64,000 nt of DNA, taken from assembly GCA_002335175.1 (NCBI GenBank), contig DDCA01000001.1, positions 124,001 through 188,000 on the forward strand, written 5' to 3'. A program made the translations under genes and the position numbers. Below, piece after piece: positions 17,051 through 25,910 of this stretch (position 1 is its first letter; each line of letters opens with the position of its first letter). The stretch comes from Candidatus Saccharibacteria bacterium UBA2018. Lineage in GTDB: Bacteria; Patescibacteriota; Saccharimonadia; Saccharimonadales; Saccharimonadaceae. The notes under the pieces were generated by a model. The model was not told where the DNA came from. It ran no database searches and saw only the letters and a list, made by a program, of their open reading frames with translations.

Positions 17051-18710
17051 GTTTGGCTCCCATAACGCCTGGGAGCGAAACGACTCGCAGGACTTCGGCC
17101 AAGGTCGTATAGCCGCGTCTGACTTTGGCTATGCCGTCCTCGAACATCGGCTGGCTGCCTTGTTCACGGGCCAGCTTCTCTATCTCTCTCGTCGATGGTG
17201 ATGAGAGCATTAATTCTTGCATCTCCGGGGTGATTTCAATAATCTCAAAGACAGCCAGGCGGCCTTTAAAACCGGTATTATTACATGCACTGCAGCCCTT
17301 GCTGGCATAGACATTCTCTGTACTTGAAAAATATTTGGACAGCTTGAGATCGTTTGGTACGTGCAGCTCGGCAATAACATCCGTCGCGGGCACACTATAG
17401 CGGCACTGCATGCATAGCGTACGTACGAGCCGCTGCGCAATTACGATATTGAGGGTTGATGCAAGAAGAAACGGTTCAATGCCCATATCCGCCAAGCGGG
17501 GCATGGCTGTAGCCGCATCGTTAGAGTGGAAGGTCGAAAGCAGCAGGTGGCCGGTGAGCGCAGCATTGACCGAAATCTCAGCCGTTTCCTGGTCGCGAAT
17601 CTCACCCACGAGGATAATATCGGGATCTTGGCGCACGATTGAACGTAGTCCTTTAGCAAACGTTAAATTGGTGGCTTCATGAACTTGTATTTGATTGGTA
17701 CCGCGCATTTTGTACTCGACCGGATCCTCAATCGTCGTAATGTTAACGTTAGGCGTATTAAGGGCTTTTAGTAGCGCATACAAAGTTGTCGTTTTGCCGG
17801 AGCCTGTAGGGCCGACAGTTAGTATCATGCCAAACGGCCGGGCAATGCTGCGCTCGACAATCTTGCTATGATTTTCTTGCATGCCGATATCCGAAAAGGT
17901 AAAGTTTTGGACATACGAGCCGAGCACGCGGATAACGATCTTCTCACCCTCAACTGTAGGTACAAGTGATACGCGCAGGTCGACCTCATGTTCGCCGGAA
18001 ATGCGCTGGATGGCGCCGTCCTGAGCCGTTAAGTGTTCATCAATGCGCATGCCGCTCTCGACCTTGATGCGGTTCAATACATTGTCGTAATACTCACGGG
18101 GCAGCTTGCCGGCTTCGCGTAGCATGCCGTCGACCCGGAACCGGACCACGACGGTGTCTGGCTGCGGCTCAAAGTGGATATCTGATGCTTTGAAACTGAG
18201 TGCATCCTTTATAATTTCGTCAACAATTTCAGGCGCTACGCGCTGGCTCGACTCGAGAATCTGAGAAAATCGAGTCTCGAGCGGCTGTTCGTAGAGCTCA
18301 AATGCCTGATCGAGATATTCTGGCAGCGTATAGACTAAGCGGATACTGAGGTGCGGGAATAGTTTTTTGAGCTCCTTGGCATCGACAGTCTCAGGGGCAT
18401 CGGTAGCGAGGGCAACGACTTTATCTGATGCCTTAACGAAAACAACCCGCTGTTCGCGGGCAACCTTTTCGTCGATTTTATTAATGTCATCTTTGCTAAG
18501 CGGATTTGTTTCAAGATCTACAAAAGGTAGGCCATATGATTCGGCTAATGCCTGGCCAAGGAGTGCACGACTCAGAAGCTCGGCCCGGATTAAGTATTCA
18601 ATATAACTCGCGCTGTCGTGGGATGCCGCCTCGGCGGCGGCGCTATCCTCTTCGGAAATATAGCTCTCTTTGAGCAATATCTCCTTTATCTTATCGACGT
18701 TCGGATACAT
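17037..18710 (-). CDS. pilB: Pilus extension ATPase PilB/GspE
   Basis: 557-aa secretion-superfamily hexameric ATPase powering pilus polymerisation. It has an N-terminal T2SSE_N/MshEN-like region (to about 150), then the CTD with Walker A GPTGSGKTTTLYALLKAL, Asp box, Walker B IILVGEIRDQETAEI, His box LLSTFHSNDA, and a zinc-binding tetracysteine (CMQC ... GCSAC). No pilT retraction ATPase, pilMNO or prepilin peptidase gene is in the window, so those must be elsewhere. It starts immediately after two receiver genes, which suggests regulation of the motor by phosphorelay. Confidence 0.95.
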   Translation of the reverse strand: MYPNVDKIKEILLKESYISEEDSAAAEAASHDSASYIEYLIRAELLSRALLGQALAESYGLPFVDLETNPLSKDDINKIDEKVAREQRVVFVKASDKVVALATDAPETVDAKELKKLFPHLSIRLVYTLPEYLDQAFELYEQPLETRFSQILESSQRVAPEIVDEIIKDALSFKASDIHFEPQPDTVVVRFRVDGMLREAGKLPREYYDNVLNRIKVESGMRIDEHLTAQDGAIQRISGEHEVDLRVSLVPTVEGEKIVIRVLGSYVQNFTFSDIGMQENHSKIVERSIARPFGMILTVGPTGSGKTTTLYALLKALNTPNVNITTIEDPVEYKMRGTNQIQVHEATNLTFAKGLRSIVRQDPDIILVGEIRDQETAEISVNAALTGHLLLSTFHSNDAATAMPRLADMGIEPFLLASTLNIVIAQRLVRTLCMQCRYSVPATDVIAELHVPNDLKLSKYFSSTENVYASKGCSACNNTGFKGRLAVFEIIEITPEMQELMLSSPSTREIEKLAREQGSQPMFEDGIAKVRRGYTTLAEVLRVVSLPGVMGAKHDDS

Positions 18711-18729
18711 CCCCCACCCCCTCAGCTGG

Positions 18730-19095
18730 TTAAACCTGCTTAACCTCTTCGACGATAGTGGTTAGCGACGTATCTGATTTGATGAAGAACTTGTGGGCAC
18801 CGAGTGCCAAAACACGCTCTTCGTCTTCGCGTTGGCTCAGGTTAGAGAGTACGAACACTGCTGGGGCGTCGGCCTTTTGTTTTAGCTGCTCAAGTACTTG
18901 GAAGCCATCAACCTCCGGCATAATAAGGTCAAGAAGTACAATATCAAAGTGCTTGTCTTCGACAAGCTCAAGGCACTCCCGGCCATTTGAAGCGACCGTG
19001 ACATCGAACCCCTCGTGTTGCAGCTTTAGTTCGAGCGCATGTGACAGTGGCCGCTCATCTTCGACAATCAGAACAGTTTTCGTGGTGTTACTCAT
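18730..19095 (-). CDS. Stand-alone receiver protein (CheY-like) upstream of pilB
   Basis: 121 aa consisting only of a receiver domain: acidic pocket EDE at 12-14, phospho-acceptor D56 in LLDLIMPEVDG, Ser in VLSNLS and Lys in FFIKSD. There is no output domain, so it must signal by protein contact or phosphotransfer. It lies 19 nt upstream of pilB in the same series as a PAS-HAMP sensor kinase and a second receiver. By analogy with PilG/PilH systems, control of pilus activity is inferred. Confidence 0.9.
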   Translation of the reverse strand: MSNTTKTVLIVEDERPLSHALELKLQHEGFDVTVASNGRECLELVEDKHFDIVLLDLIMPEVDGFQVLEQLKQKADAPAVFVLSNLSQREDEERVLALGAHKFFIKSDTSLTTIVEEVKQV

Positions 19096-19127
19096 GGGCT
19101 CCTACCTTTTCAGTTATTGTAGCATGA

Positions 19128-19568
19128 TTACTCTGGTTTTTGCTGTTCATCGCCACTTGGTTCGGTCGGGTCAGCTGCCTCGTTATCGTTGATTAATTGC
19201 TTAATCATTTCGATAATTTCGTCCAGGCGGTATTCGGCCTTTAGGATGTACTTGCGCGCCCCAAGGGCCAGCATATTGTTAACCTTTTCGGGACTGGCCG
19301 AGTTGCTAACAACTACCACAGGAATATTTTCCCATTTTGGGTTGAGCTTGAGCTCCTGCATAAAAGCTAGGCCGTTCATATCTTTCAGATAGTAGTCGAG
19401 CCAAACAGCATCTGGCAGCTCGTCGAGATTGTTGAGGTAATCGACAGCCTGCTGTCCACTGGCGCACGACAAAACATCCATACCGGATAACTTGAGCTTT
19501 TTTGTAATTGCCTGAAGTAACAGATTTTCGTCTTCTACAACCATGATAGTTGGGCTTTGCTTTGACAT
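19128..19568 (-). CDS. Stand-alone receiver protein with short acidic tail
   Basis: 146 aa. Receiver domain with EDE at 12-14, D58 in WLDYYLKDMNG, SNS in place of the usual T/S segment, and Lys in YILKAE. The last ~22 residues are a Glu/Asp/Pro-rich tail. The sequence differs clearly from the receiver encoded next to it, so this is not a recent duplication. It is separated by 1 nt from the upstream small gene, indicating co-translation. Confidence 0.88.
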   Translation of the reverse strand: MSKQSPTIMVVEDENLLLQAITKKLKLSGMDVLSCASGQQAVDYLNNLDELPDAVWLDYYLKDMNGLAFMQELKLNPKWENIPVVVVSNSASPEKVNNMLALGARKYILKAEYRLDEIIEMIKQLINDNEAADPTEPSGDEQQKPE

Positions 19569-19569
19569 G

Positions 19570-19905
19570 TTATGCGTCTCCTTTAGCTTCTTGTTGGGTT
19601 AATTTCGTCAATAAATCTGGATTGAGGCGGCCGCGCAGTTCGTCTTTGGTGTAGGTACGAATTGGATCCCTGGTGGTCAGATAACGCTCGAGGCCTAAAT
19701 AAACGTGAATGAGGGTTGCCTCCTCGGCTGGAGACAGGGTGTTTTGAGCCGCATGCGTAGCGGTAACCTTTCGGACTTGGTCAATTAGGCTATCGACTTC
19801 CGTCGGGTTAGAAGCCAGGCTCGCTGTGTACGTAACAAGATCAAGGACATTTTTGACTTCCTGCTTGGATTCGGTGTCGTGAAATAATGAACCAAATAGC
19901 GACAT
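19570..19905 (-). CDS. Unknown 111-aa helical protein in the pilus operon
   Basis: Start at 19905 (MSLFGSLF) chosen because AAGGAGTA lies about 6 nt upstream; an earlier in-frame start would overlap the previous gene. No family recognised. It is predicted mostly helical, with a segment SLIDQVRKVTATHAAQNTLSPAEEATLIHVYLGLERYLTTRDPI that could bundle. No membrane segment. Placed between a membrane protein and receiver genes, it may be an adaptor or a histidine-phosphotransfer-like helical protein, but I see no conserved HPt histidine motif. Confidence 0.7.
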   Translation of the reverse strand: MSLFGSLFHDTESKQEVKNVLDLVTYTASLASNPTEVDSLIDQVRKVTATHAAQNTLSPAEEATLIHVYLGLERYLTTRDPIRTYTKDELRGRLNPDLLTKLTQQEAKGDA

Positions 19906-19906
19906 A

Positions 19907-20707
19907 TTAATACTCCTTGGTCCTCGCAAAAGCAAAACCGGCAGTTAGCCAGAACCACCCTGCAAAAATTGCTAACACGTTCACCGCGCTCATTAGCGGG
20001 CCGTGGGCATTCGGACTTACGAACGTATCAATCGTAGCAACCAACACTGCCGTTGTGCCCGTAAATAACGCCAACCCAAGGTAGAGTACCGCCTTACTGT
20101 AGTGAGCGCCCATCCGCTGCTTTATTCGGAAAATTATCGCCGTAGCGGCAAATTCTAAAGCAACCATCCAGAAATTTATACTCATAGCAATATCGAAGTC
20201 GGATTCCTTGGTTGGAAGCGGGATGTGCGGCAAGAATGTTCCCAGCAGGGCACCTACCACCAAACCGCCGGGGATAATAAGCCACTTTCGTCCGAGCCAT
20301 GACTTGTCGCCTACCAGATGCCCAAAACTGGATGCTCCAAGATAAATCACGAATCCGGCCAGTAGAAACGGCACCCCGATAATACCTGTCGTCACATACG
20401 GTGACCCCCATAGGTCAAGTGCATCGATAATCGGTAGCTGAATTGTCCCGAGTGCGGTAAATATAATGCCGAGCACTATACCGGTAAATGCCAGACGAAG
20501 CTTCGCCTTGTACACAGTAAGGCTGAGAACAAATAGGATTACGGCACCGAGGTGCAAACAAGCCATCAATGCGTTCGAGGCAAGCGGCCAGTAAAACTCA
20601 AAGGTGCTAAAATCCCAGCTTTCTGGGATCGGGATAACGAACATCGCGGCGGCAGCCAACAGGCCGACGACCACACTCCCCATTAAAATGTTTTTATATT
20701 TCTGCAT
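19907..20707 (-). CDS. Unknown integral membrane protein, about seven helices
   Basis: 266 aa with a regular series of about seven hydrophobic helices separated by short loops, Trp/Tyr at the interfaces and a conserved-looking external loop FLPHIPLPTKESDFD. It resembles the membrane input modules of sensor proteins, yet it has no cytoplasmic output domain. It lies 20 nt downstream of a sensor kinase and directly upstream of receiver genes, so it may be an accessory sensor. A transporter or redox role cannot be excluded. Confidence 0.75.
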   Translation of the reverse strand: MQKYKNILMGSVVVGLLAAAAMFVIPIPESWDFSTFEFYWPLASNALMACLHLGAVILFVLSLTVYKAKLRLAFTGIVLGIIFTALGTIQLPIIDALDLWGSPYVTTGIIGVPFLLAGFVIYLGASSFGHLVGDKSWLGRKWLIIPGGLVVGALLGTFLPHIPLPTKESDFDIAMSINFWMVALEFAATAIIFRIKQRMGAHYSKAVLYLGLALFTGTTAVLVATIDTFVSPNAHGPLMSAVNVLAIFAGWFWLTAGFAFARTKEY

Positions 20708-20727
20708 AAAGTTTCCTTTCTACTGAG

Positions 20728-22254
20728 CTAGACATCGAGTGTTACTTCGCCTTCTTTTGCCTTCATGCCGCTGAGCGGAATGCTGAACCAAAATGTCGTA
20801 CCTTTGCCTTCTTCGCTTTCGAACCAGATTTTACCACCGGAAGACTCAACGACTGACTTGATGAGATACAGACCAAGGCCAGTTCCATCAGTCTCCACTT
20901 TGACGGCGTTTGCAGCCCGGAAGAATTTCTGGAATATACGGCTCTGCTGGTCTTTGGGGATTCCATAACCATTGTCGGTGACCTGTGAGATTATTTGGTC
21001 ATCCTTGCGCGAAATGAAGACCGAGACCTCACCCCCCTCCTGGGTATATTTGATGGCATTAGTAAGGAGGTTGAGGTAAACCTGGCCTATCAAGCGAGGG
21101 TCAAGGTTAATCATCGGTAACTCGTCATGCACACTAATAATCAGTGTCTGCTTTCGTTCCTCGGTCTTGGCCTTCAGGTCGTTAACAATACCAGAGACAA
21201 GCTCCCGCAGGTCGGTCGGCTTCGGGTCAATCATAATCCGGCCGGATTCAATGCGTGAAATATTAAGCAGCGCGTTGACGAGTGCAATCATGCGCGTCGT
21301 CGAGTCGTCGATATTCTTGGCGAATTCTTGTTGCTCATCAGTCAGTTTACCGGCATCACCCGAAATTAGCATCTCGGTGAACCATTTGATTGCAGATAGC
21401 GGCGTCCGCAGCTGGTGCGACGCCAGAGAGATAAACTCAGTTTTCATACGGTCAATTTCTTTTTCTTTTGTGACGTCACGCATAACGGAAATCGCACCGA
21501 CTACCTTGTCGTTAAGCAGGATCGGCGTTGCGGTGGTATCCATCAGGATCTTTTTGCCGTCGGCAGCGTGAAAGGCATACACATCATTCACAGTCTTCCC
21601 GGTCTCGAGAGCACGGAACACCGGCCGCTCCTTCTTAGGTATCGGCTTCTTGTCCTTGTCATTTGGACCATATAATTGGAATGTTTCATGAATGGGCTTC
21701 CCGACAGCCGCGTCCAAATTTTCCAGGCCGATGTAGCGCATAGCCACATGGTTAATTAATAGGATATTGCCAAGTTCATCGGTCGCTATCAGTCCTTCTC
21801 CCATATTTTGCAGGATTGCTTCATCCCGTTGCTGTTCCACTGCTAGGCGCTTGTAGGAATCACGAAGCCGGTCGGCCATGGCATTGAAACTCTGGCCAAG
21901 CTGGCCCAGCTCGTCGTGCGTTTCGATGGTAATTGGTGCGGAAAAGTCACCATTGGCAATTCGGATTGCCCCACGGCGGATTCTGGCTAGCGACCGGGAG
22001 ATACTGGTCATTAAAAAGATACCGATTATCACCGCAGCCAGCGTAACCCCTACCGTCATAACAATGAACATGAGGCGTATTTGGTCGGCAGCCTGGTGGA
22101 TTGCTTCGGTCGCCCGGCCCTCCTGGGCTAAAGCATCCGCAGCTTTGTCTATCTGATCAACCTGTGTAATTTGATAAAAATTAATACCAGCGACAATAAT
22201 GCCAATCACAATGATGGTAACAGTCAGTTTTGTTCGTAAGGAAAGGCTTCTCAT
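20728..22254 (-). CDS. HAMP-PAS sensor histidine kinase heading the pilus operon
   Basis: 508 aa. Two membrane helices (about 9-28 and 60-85) bracket a short external loop, followed by HAMP (to about 135) and PAS (about 140-265). HisKA has H-box SLASHQLRTPLSAIKW near residue 280. HATPase shows N-box LLTNAIKYTQEGG, DNGYGIP and GTGLGLYLIKS. It is the first gene of a minus-strand series of twelve genes running through two receivers, pilB, pilC and the pilins. The most economical idea is that it controls pilus assembly through the receivers. Confidence 0.93.
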   Translation of the reverse strand: MRSLSLRTKLTVTIIVIGIIVAGINFYQITQVDQIDKAADALAQEGRATEAIHQAADQIRLMFIVMTVGVTLAAVIIGIFLMTSISRSLARIRRGAIRIANGDFSAPITIETHDELGQLGQSFNAMADRLRDSYKRLAVEQQRDEAILQNMGEGLIATDELGNILLINHVAMRYIGLENLDAAVGKPIHETFQLYGPNDKDKKPIPKKERPVFRALETGKTVNDVYAFHAADGKKILMDTTATPILLNDKVVGAISVMRDVTKEKEIDRMKTEFISLASHQLRTPLSAIKWFTEMLISGDAGKLTDEQQEFAKNIDDSTTRMIALVNALLNISRIESGRIMIDPKPTDLRELVSGIVNDLKAKTEERKQTLIISVHDELPMINLDPRLIGQVYLNLLTNAIKYTQEGGEVSVFISRKDDQIISQVTDNGYGIPKDQQSRIFQKFFRAANAVKVETDGTGLGLYLIKSVVESSGGKIWFESEEGKGTTFWFSIPLSGMKAKEGEVTLDV

Positions 22255-22413
22255 ACCCGGATATTGCCTCCCCTACGGCTCATTTTTTTGTATCGGCATA
22301 CGTTTAGATAAATCTACCCGCATTGTACAGGCTTTTAAGCAAAAGCGGAACTAGTAAGCCAGGCGAAGGACTCGTAATTTTTACGACAGTACCAGATTGG
22401 GCGAGCTTCAAAG

Positions 22414-22437
22414 AAAAACACCCATCCTTGATGAGTG
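22414..22437 (-). terminator. Intrinsic terminator after tRNA-Glu
   Basis: On the minus strand CACTCAT pairs with ATGGGTG (one G-U wobble) around a CAAGG loop. TTTTTCTTT follows. It lies 9 nt beyond the CCA end of the tRNA. Confidence 0.75.
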
Positions 22438-22445
22438 CCTTTCGT

Positions 22446-22520
22446 TGGTGACCCTACCGGGAATCGAACCCGGATTGCCAGGATGAGAACCTGGTGTCCT
22501 AACCGTTAGACGATAGGGCC
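22446..22520 (-). tRNA. tRNA-Glu(CTC)
   Basis: Folds as a complete 75-nt cloverleaf with encoded CCA. Acceptor GGCCCTA/TAGGGTC, anticodon stem CCAGG/CCTGG with loop TTCTCAT (anticodon CTC), and T-arm CCGGG-TTCGATT-CCCGG. It stands alone between the sensor kinase and a receiver gene, with its own terminator. Confidence 0.95.
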
Positions 22521-22653
22521 CAGCGATGAGTGAAATGTACCAGCGAAAATCAGCTTGCTCATTTTCGTAGTCATTTCCGAAGCGCGACGGGTCTATATGG
22601 CTTTAGCTATATAGGACCAACTTCCCTACTCTAGCAATTTCCACCCCTGTTGT

Positions 22654-23037
22654 CTAGCGCCCAGTGTCCATTTTTTCAATTACGGAGATCAATTTCTTCG
22701 GAGTAATTTCAGCCTTAATCAAATAGCCGTCGGCGTTGTGCTCCATAGCAAGACGCGATTCCTCGGCCTGGTCAAAGTTAGTTAGAACAATGACCTTACT
22801 GTTAGGGATAAGGTCTTGAGCGCCGCCGCGCAGAATCTGCAGAATTTCACTCCCCCGCCGTTCCGGAAGCATAACGTCAAGCAAAATTACATCGTATGGT
22901 TTGTTGCGAGCAGCAATCAGTCCGTCATTGCCATCGACCATCCAGTCGACGTCGTACCCGGCTTTTTTCAAGCTTCTGACGTACATTTCACCGATAAACC
23001 GGTCGTCTTCGATGATGAGGATGCTTTTTATTGCCAT
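22654..23037 (-). CDS. Stand-alone receiver protein
   Basis: 127-aa CheY-like receiver: EDD at 10-12, D54 in LLDVMLPERRG, T in VLTNFD and Lys in YLIKAE. No output domain. It follows the PAS kinase gene at 23152-24741 in the direction of transcription, a likely cognate pair, but has its own promoter: TATAAT lies 6 nt before the ATG, giving a leaderless message. A 7-bp hairpin (GAACGAA/TTCGTTC) lies between the two genes. Confidence 0.9.
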   Translation of the reverse strand: MAIKSILIIEDDRFIGEMYVRSLKKAGYDVDWMVDGNDGLIAARNKPYDVILLDVMLPERRGSEILQILRGGAQDLIPNSKVIVLTNFDQAEESRLAMEHNADGYLIKAEITPKKLISVIEKMDTGR

Positions 23038-23043
23038 GTCGTC

Positions 23044-23049
23044 ATTATA
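23044..23049 (-). promoter_or_regulatory. -10 box TATAAT for leaderless receiver gene
   Basis: TATAAT with a 6-nt gap to the ATG at 23037. It allows the receiver to be expressed independently of the kinase gene upstream. Confidence 0.55.
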
Positions 23050-23151
23050 CCGTAAGCATAAGGGAAAAAGAGCAGCCCTATGAACGAATTCATTTCGTTC
23101 CCGGTGCTATGAAAAAAAACCGCAGTGCTTGTTTTATAGGCAAACAGCATG

Positions 23152-24741
23152 TTAGCCCCTGAATGCCCCATGGTTTTTAATCCAGCCGTCACTTGAATGC
23201 TCCACGAAGTCCTGATTGTTCGCGCCGTGGGCGGTTAATTTATTAGCCACCGTTGAATAGATTGGCAAGCTGAATGTGAAGGATGATCCGTGGCCTTCGA
23301 CGCTCTTTACATTGATTTTACCACCATTGCTTTCAACGATAGCCTTAGATATGTACAGGCCAATGCCGGTTCCGGCGACCGTTTCTCGGCTGCGGTGCGA
23401 ACGGTAGAATTTATGGAACAAGTTAGCAATAACATTTGCCGGCATGCCTATTCCATGGTCAGTGACTGTGACTTCGACGAAGTCCCCATTGACATTGGCC
23501 GTGACTTCAATTGTGCCACCGTCGTTTGAATACTTAATCGCATTATCAATAAGATTAGCCATAACTTCACTCATACTATTTAAATCAGCCGCAACGGTCG
23601 GTAGCCCATCAGGCAAGTCAACAGCAAGCATGCGTTGCTGGGCGACTGCACGCATCTGCATGTCGTCAGCAATTGTTTCGTAAATGTCGCCAATAGAGAG
23701 TTCGGACATATGGATTTTAAGGTGACGGCGGTCAAAGCGCGAGGCGTTGAGAATATTGTTAATGTAGCCGCTCAGGCGGTTAGCGCTGACAATTAGGCGC
23801 TGGAAAAGTTCACGCTGATCGCCATCGGTCTTGTCGGCCAGCTCGTCATTGAGCGTGTCCAGATATCCGCGTATAACGGTAATCGGACCGCGCAGTTCAT
23901 GGGCGGCAAAGGCGATAAAGTCCAAGTCGTCGTCTTCAGGCTGGTACTCGTCTGTCCGGTCAAACAAGCTGATGACAGCCTCGGCCTGACTGCCTTTTTC
24001 GTACGACACGAATACGTCGTATAGCCGCCGGCCTTCCTCGCCAGTCAGCTTGCTCGCAATGCGTCGCCAGGAATGCTCGGCGTGGATATCGTGTTCACCG
24101 CGCTCCTTTAACCAGTCTTCAATGCTTGGGTCGACATCGAATATAAGTTCCAGCGTCTTTTTGCCGTTAGCGTCGATGTGTACCGGTGCGCTTTTGTTAG
24201 CATAGACAATTTCGCCGGCTGGATTTAGCATGACAATGCCGGTCTGGGTATGGTTAAGTTCGCTTTTGACATCAATAGAAACGGCGTCAGATGCCGTATC
24301 TTCTTTGGCCGCTGCACCGTCACCCTCTGCCATAGCCAAATCATAAATTAACTTCAGAAGCGGGCGCATTTGGTTCCGGGTGTAGTACGAATCATTCAAA
24401 TTTGGGGGTGGAAGTGGACTTTGCTCGCCGGCCACATGCGTTAGCGCACTCGACAGGTCTTTAAGCGGCCGCAGGATGACGTTGGCCGCAATTATGCTGC
24501 TGGCCAGCGCAATTAGCGTAATGACCGCAATGAGAAGCCATGCCTCAAGAGGAACGGTCGGGTACACAATGACGATAACAGCAATAATAAGTGCGCATAC
24601 CAATGTTTGCGCTAAAAGAACAACAAATCGGGCTTTGCGGCGGTAGTGCGGCCAAAATCGATTAAGCTGCTCGTCCTCTGCCGATTTCTTTTCTACTTCC
24701 ACGTAACGCTCCCGCTGCCTTTTGGTATAGCCGTTATCCAT
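23152..24741 (-). CDS. Membrane PAS sensor histidine kinase
   Basis: Up to 529 aa. A charged N-terminus, two membrane helices with almost no external loop (about 40-90), a HAMP-like linker, PAS (about 150-270), HisKA with H-box AFAAHELRGPITVIRG (Gly instead of the usual Thr), and HATPase with LIDNAIKYSNDGG, DHGIGMP and GTGIGLYISK. The annotated ATG overlaps the DUF3048 gene by 49 nt. A GTG at 24702, preceded by GGGAG, would reduce this to 10 nt and is an attractive alternative start. Confidence 0.9.
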   Translation of the reverse strand: MDNGYTKRQRERYVEVEKKSAEDEQLNRFWPHYRRKARFVVLLAQTLVCALIIAVIVIVYPTVPLEAWLLIAVITLIALASSIIAANVILRPLKDLSSALTHVAGEQSPLPPPNLNDSYYTRNQMRPLLKLIYDLAMAEGDGAAAKEDTASDAVSIDVKSELNHTQTGIVMLNPAGEIVYANKSAPVHIDANGKKTLELIFDVDPSIEDWLKERGEHDIHAEHSWRRIASKLTGEEGRRLYDVFVSYEKGSQAEAVISLFDRTDEYQPEDDDLDFIAFAAHELRGPITVIRGYLDTLNDELADKTDGDQRELFQRLIVSANRLSGYINNILNASRFDRRHLKIHMSELSIGDIYETIADDMQMRAVAQQRMLAVDLPDGLPTVAADLNSMSEVMANLIDNAIKYSNDGGTIEVTANVNGDFVEVTVTDHGIGMPANVIANLFHKFYRSHRSRETVAGTGIGLYISKAIVESNGGKINVKSVEGHGSSFTFSLPIYSTVANKLTAHGANNQDFVEHSSDGWIKNHGAFRG

Positions 24742-25778
24742 GTAGTTCCGGGTGCCAGCGGAACAATTTTGCCATCCTTAACAAACATAAGAGGGCTGCC
24801 TCTCGTATCTTTCCGCCAAGTTGCTTTTTGGACACCTCCATTCTGAAAGATATATGCCAGCCCGGTTCCTTTCGTCCCAATACTTTCTCTGTAGCCATCT
24901 TCCAATACTTTCTTCATGTCGACCATTATTGCAATAACAACACGTGCGCCTATACGACCCTTTTCCCTGTCAACGTGTGGTGTTCCAGCTTGGGAGCGTC
25001 CGTAAACTCCGTACTTCGCACTGTAGGTGTAAACAGAGTCATACAAGGGCCCGCTAATGTGAAGATTGACGGTCCGAGCATTCTGCTTGGCCGGTTTGCC
25101 ATCTTCTTTGCTGCGTTCAAACGTTTTCGGTTTTGATGACTTGTAACCCTTGGCTTTGTTTAGTGCGTCGATTCGCGCGAAGCTTGTGTAGACGTTGTGA
25201 GGTGCATAACGGTCGGCTGCGCGCCAATAGGCGTCCGGGTTAAAGAACTGGTCAATATCTCTATAAGGAGCCTTTCGCACCATCTGGAGCGCCTGATAGC
25301 TGCCTCCAACATGAGCCACGCTGCCATTATATTGCGCCAGCCAGTCAACATAATATGTCCGTAAGCTTCGTACGGGTCCGATCACCTGAGGCTTCTTTTG
25401 TTGATAGAGAGCTAGGAACCGAGTGATTCCGCCTTCGGCAACGGCTTCATAGACAATTTCCGCGTCTTTTAGGCCGGATTGGGGCCTAGCATCGGGGCTG
25501 TTTTCAATCATAATCGCCGTTACGGGCTTGGTAAGGTCTGATTCGTTCTTAACGACTTCTCCAGTAAGCGGAGCGTAATATACCGGCTTTGGTTTCGGCA
25601 TTTGCCTAGTCACCTGAATTATCGGCGTGCCAGCTGACTGAGCATACAGCCAAGCGGCGACACCACTGACAACTACAACAGAGGCGCATGCAATCGCAAT
25701 GCTCCTAGTGCGGTGGAGCTTGCACCACTTCCATAGGCGCTGGAACCAGGGTCGTTTGGGCGCTAAAGAGGGATCCAT
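24693..25778 (-). CDS. DUF3048 domain envelope protein (YerB-like)
   Basis: 361 aa from the ATG at 25778. A basic cytoplasmic start, one membrane anchor (SIAIACASVVVVSGVAAWLYA) and an extracytoplasmic DUF3048 fold: APLTG motif, IENSPDARPQSGLKDAEIVYEA, the RSLRTYYVDWL segment and the C-terminal repeat ending in PGTTWI. The molecular function of DUF3048 is unknown; members are typically lipid- or helix-anchored outside the cell in Gram-positives. The gene overlaps the following kinase gene, so the kinase may sense something related to it. TATACT lies 7 nt before the ATG. Confidence 0.85.
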   Translation of the reverse strand: MDPSLAPKRPWFQRLWKWCKLHRTRSIAIACASVVVVSGVAAWLYAQSAGTPIIQVTRQMPKPKPVYYAPLTGEVVKNESDLTKPVTAIMIENSPDARPQSGLKDAEIVYEAVAEGGITRFLALYQQKKPQVIGPVRSLRTYYVDWLAQYNGSVAHVGGSYQALQMVRKAPYRDIDQFFNPDAYWRAADRYAPHNVYTSFARIDALNKAKGYKSSKPKTFERSKEDGKPAKQNARTVNLHISGPLYDSVYTYSAKYGVYGRSQAGTPHVDREKGRIGARVVIAIMVDMKKVLEDGYRESIGTKGTGLAYIFQNGGVQKATWRKDTRGSPLMFVKDGKIVPLAPGTTWITAIPKGSGSVTWK

Positions 25779-25785
25779 TAGCGTC

Positions 25786-25791
25786 AGTATA
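25786..25791 (-). promoter_or_regulatory. -10 box TATACT for leaderless DUF3048 gene
   Basis: Extended -10 TGCTATACT on the minus strand, 7 nt before the chosen ATG. It supports that start over the longer ORF at 25820. Confidence 0.6.
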
Positions 25792-25824
25792 GCAAATTGC
25801 TCATGCTTACTCCAAGGCAAGCTA

Positions 25825-25910
25825 TTGACAAATTAGCCTTTTATGTGGTATAATGGTGAGATATAGCTACAGACAAACTAACTTATAGCCTGCTTCAGAC
25901 GCTCGAGCGT
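25825..25910 (+). ncRNA. Candidate short antisense RNA over the gltX 3' end
   Basis: A near-consensus plus-strand promoter, TTGACA (25825-25830), 18-nt spacer, TATAAT (25849-25854), has no plus-strand gene after it. About 35 nt past the expected start lies the palindrome GACGCTCGAGCGTC (ending near 25910), followed by TTTCTTT, a plausible terminator. The transcript would be roughly 50-60 nt and complementary to the last codons of gltX. Only the promoter and palindrome are seen; the RNA itself is inferred. Confidence 0.4.
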
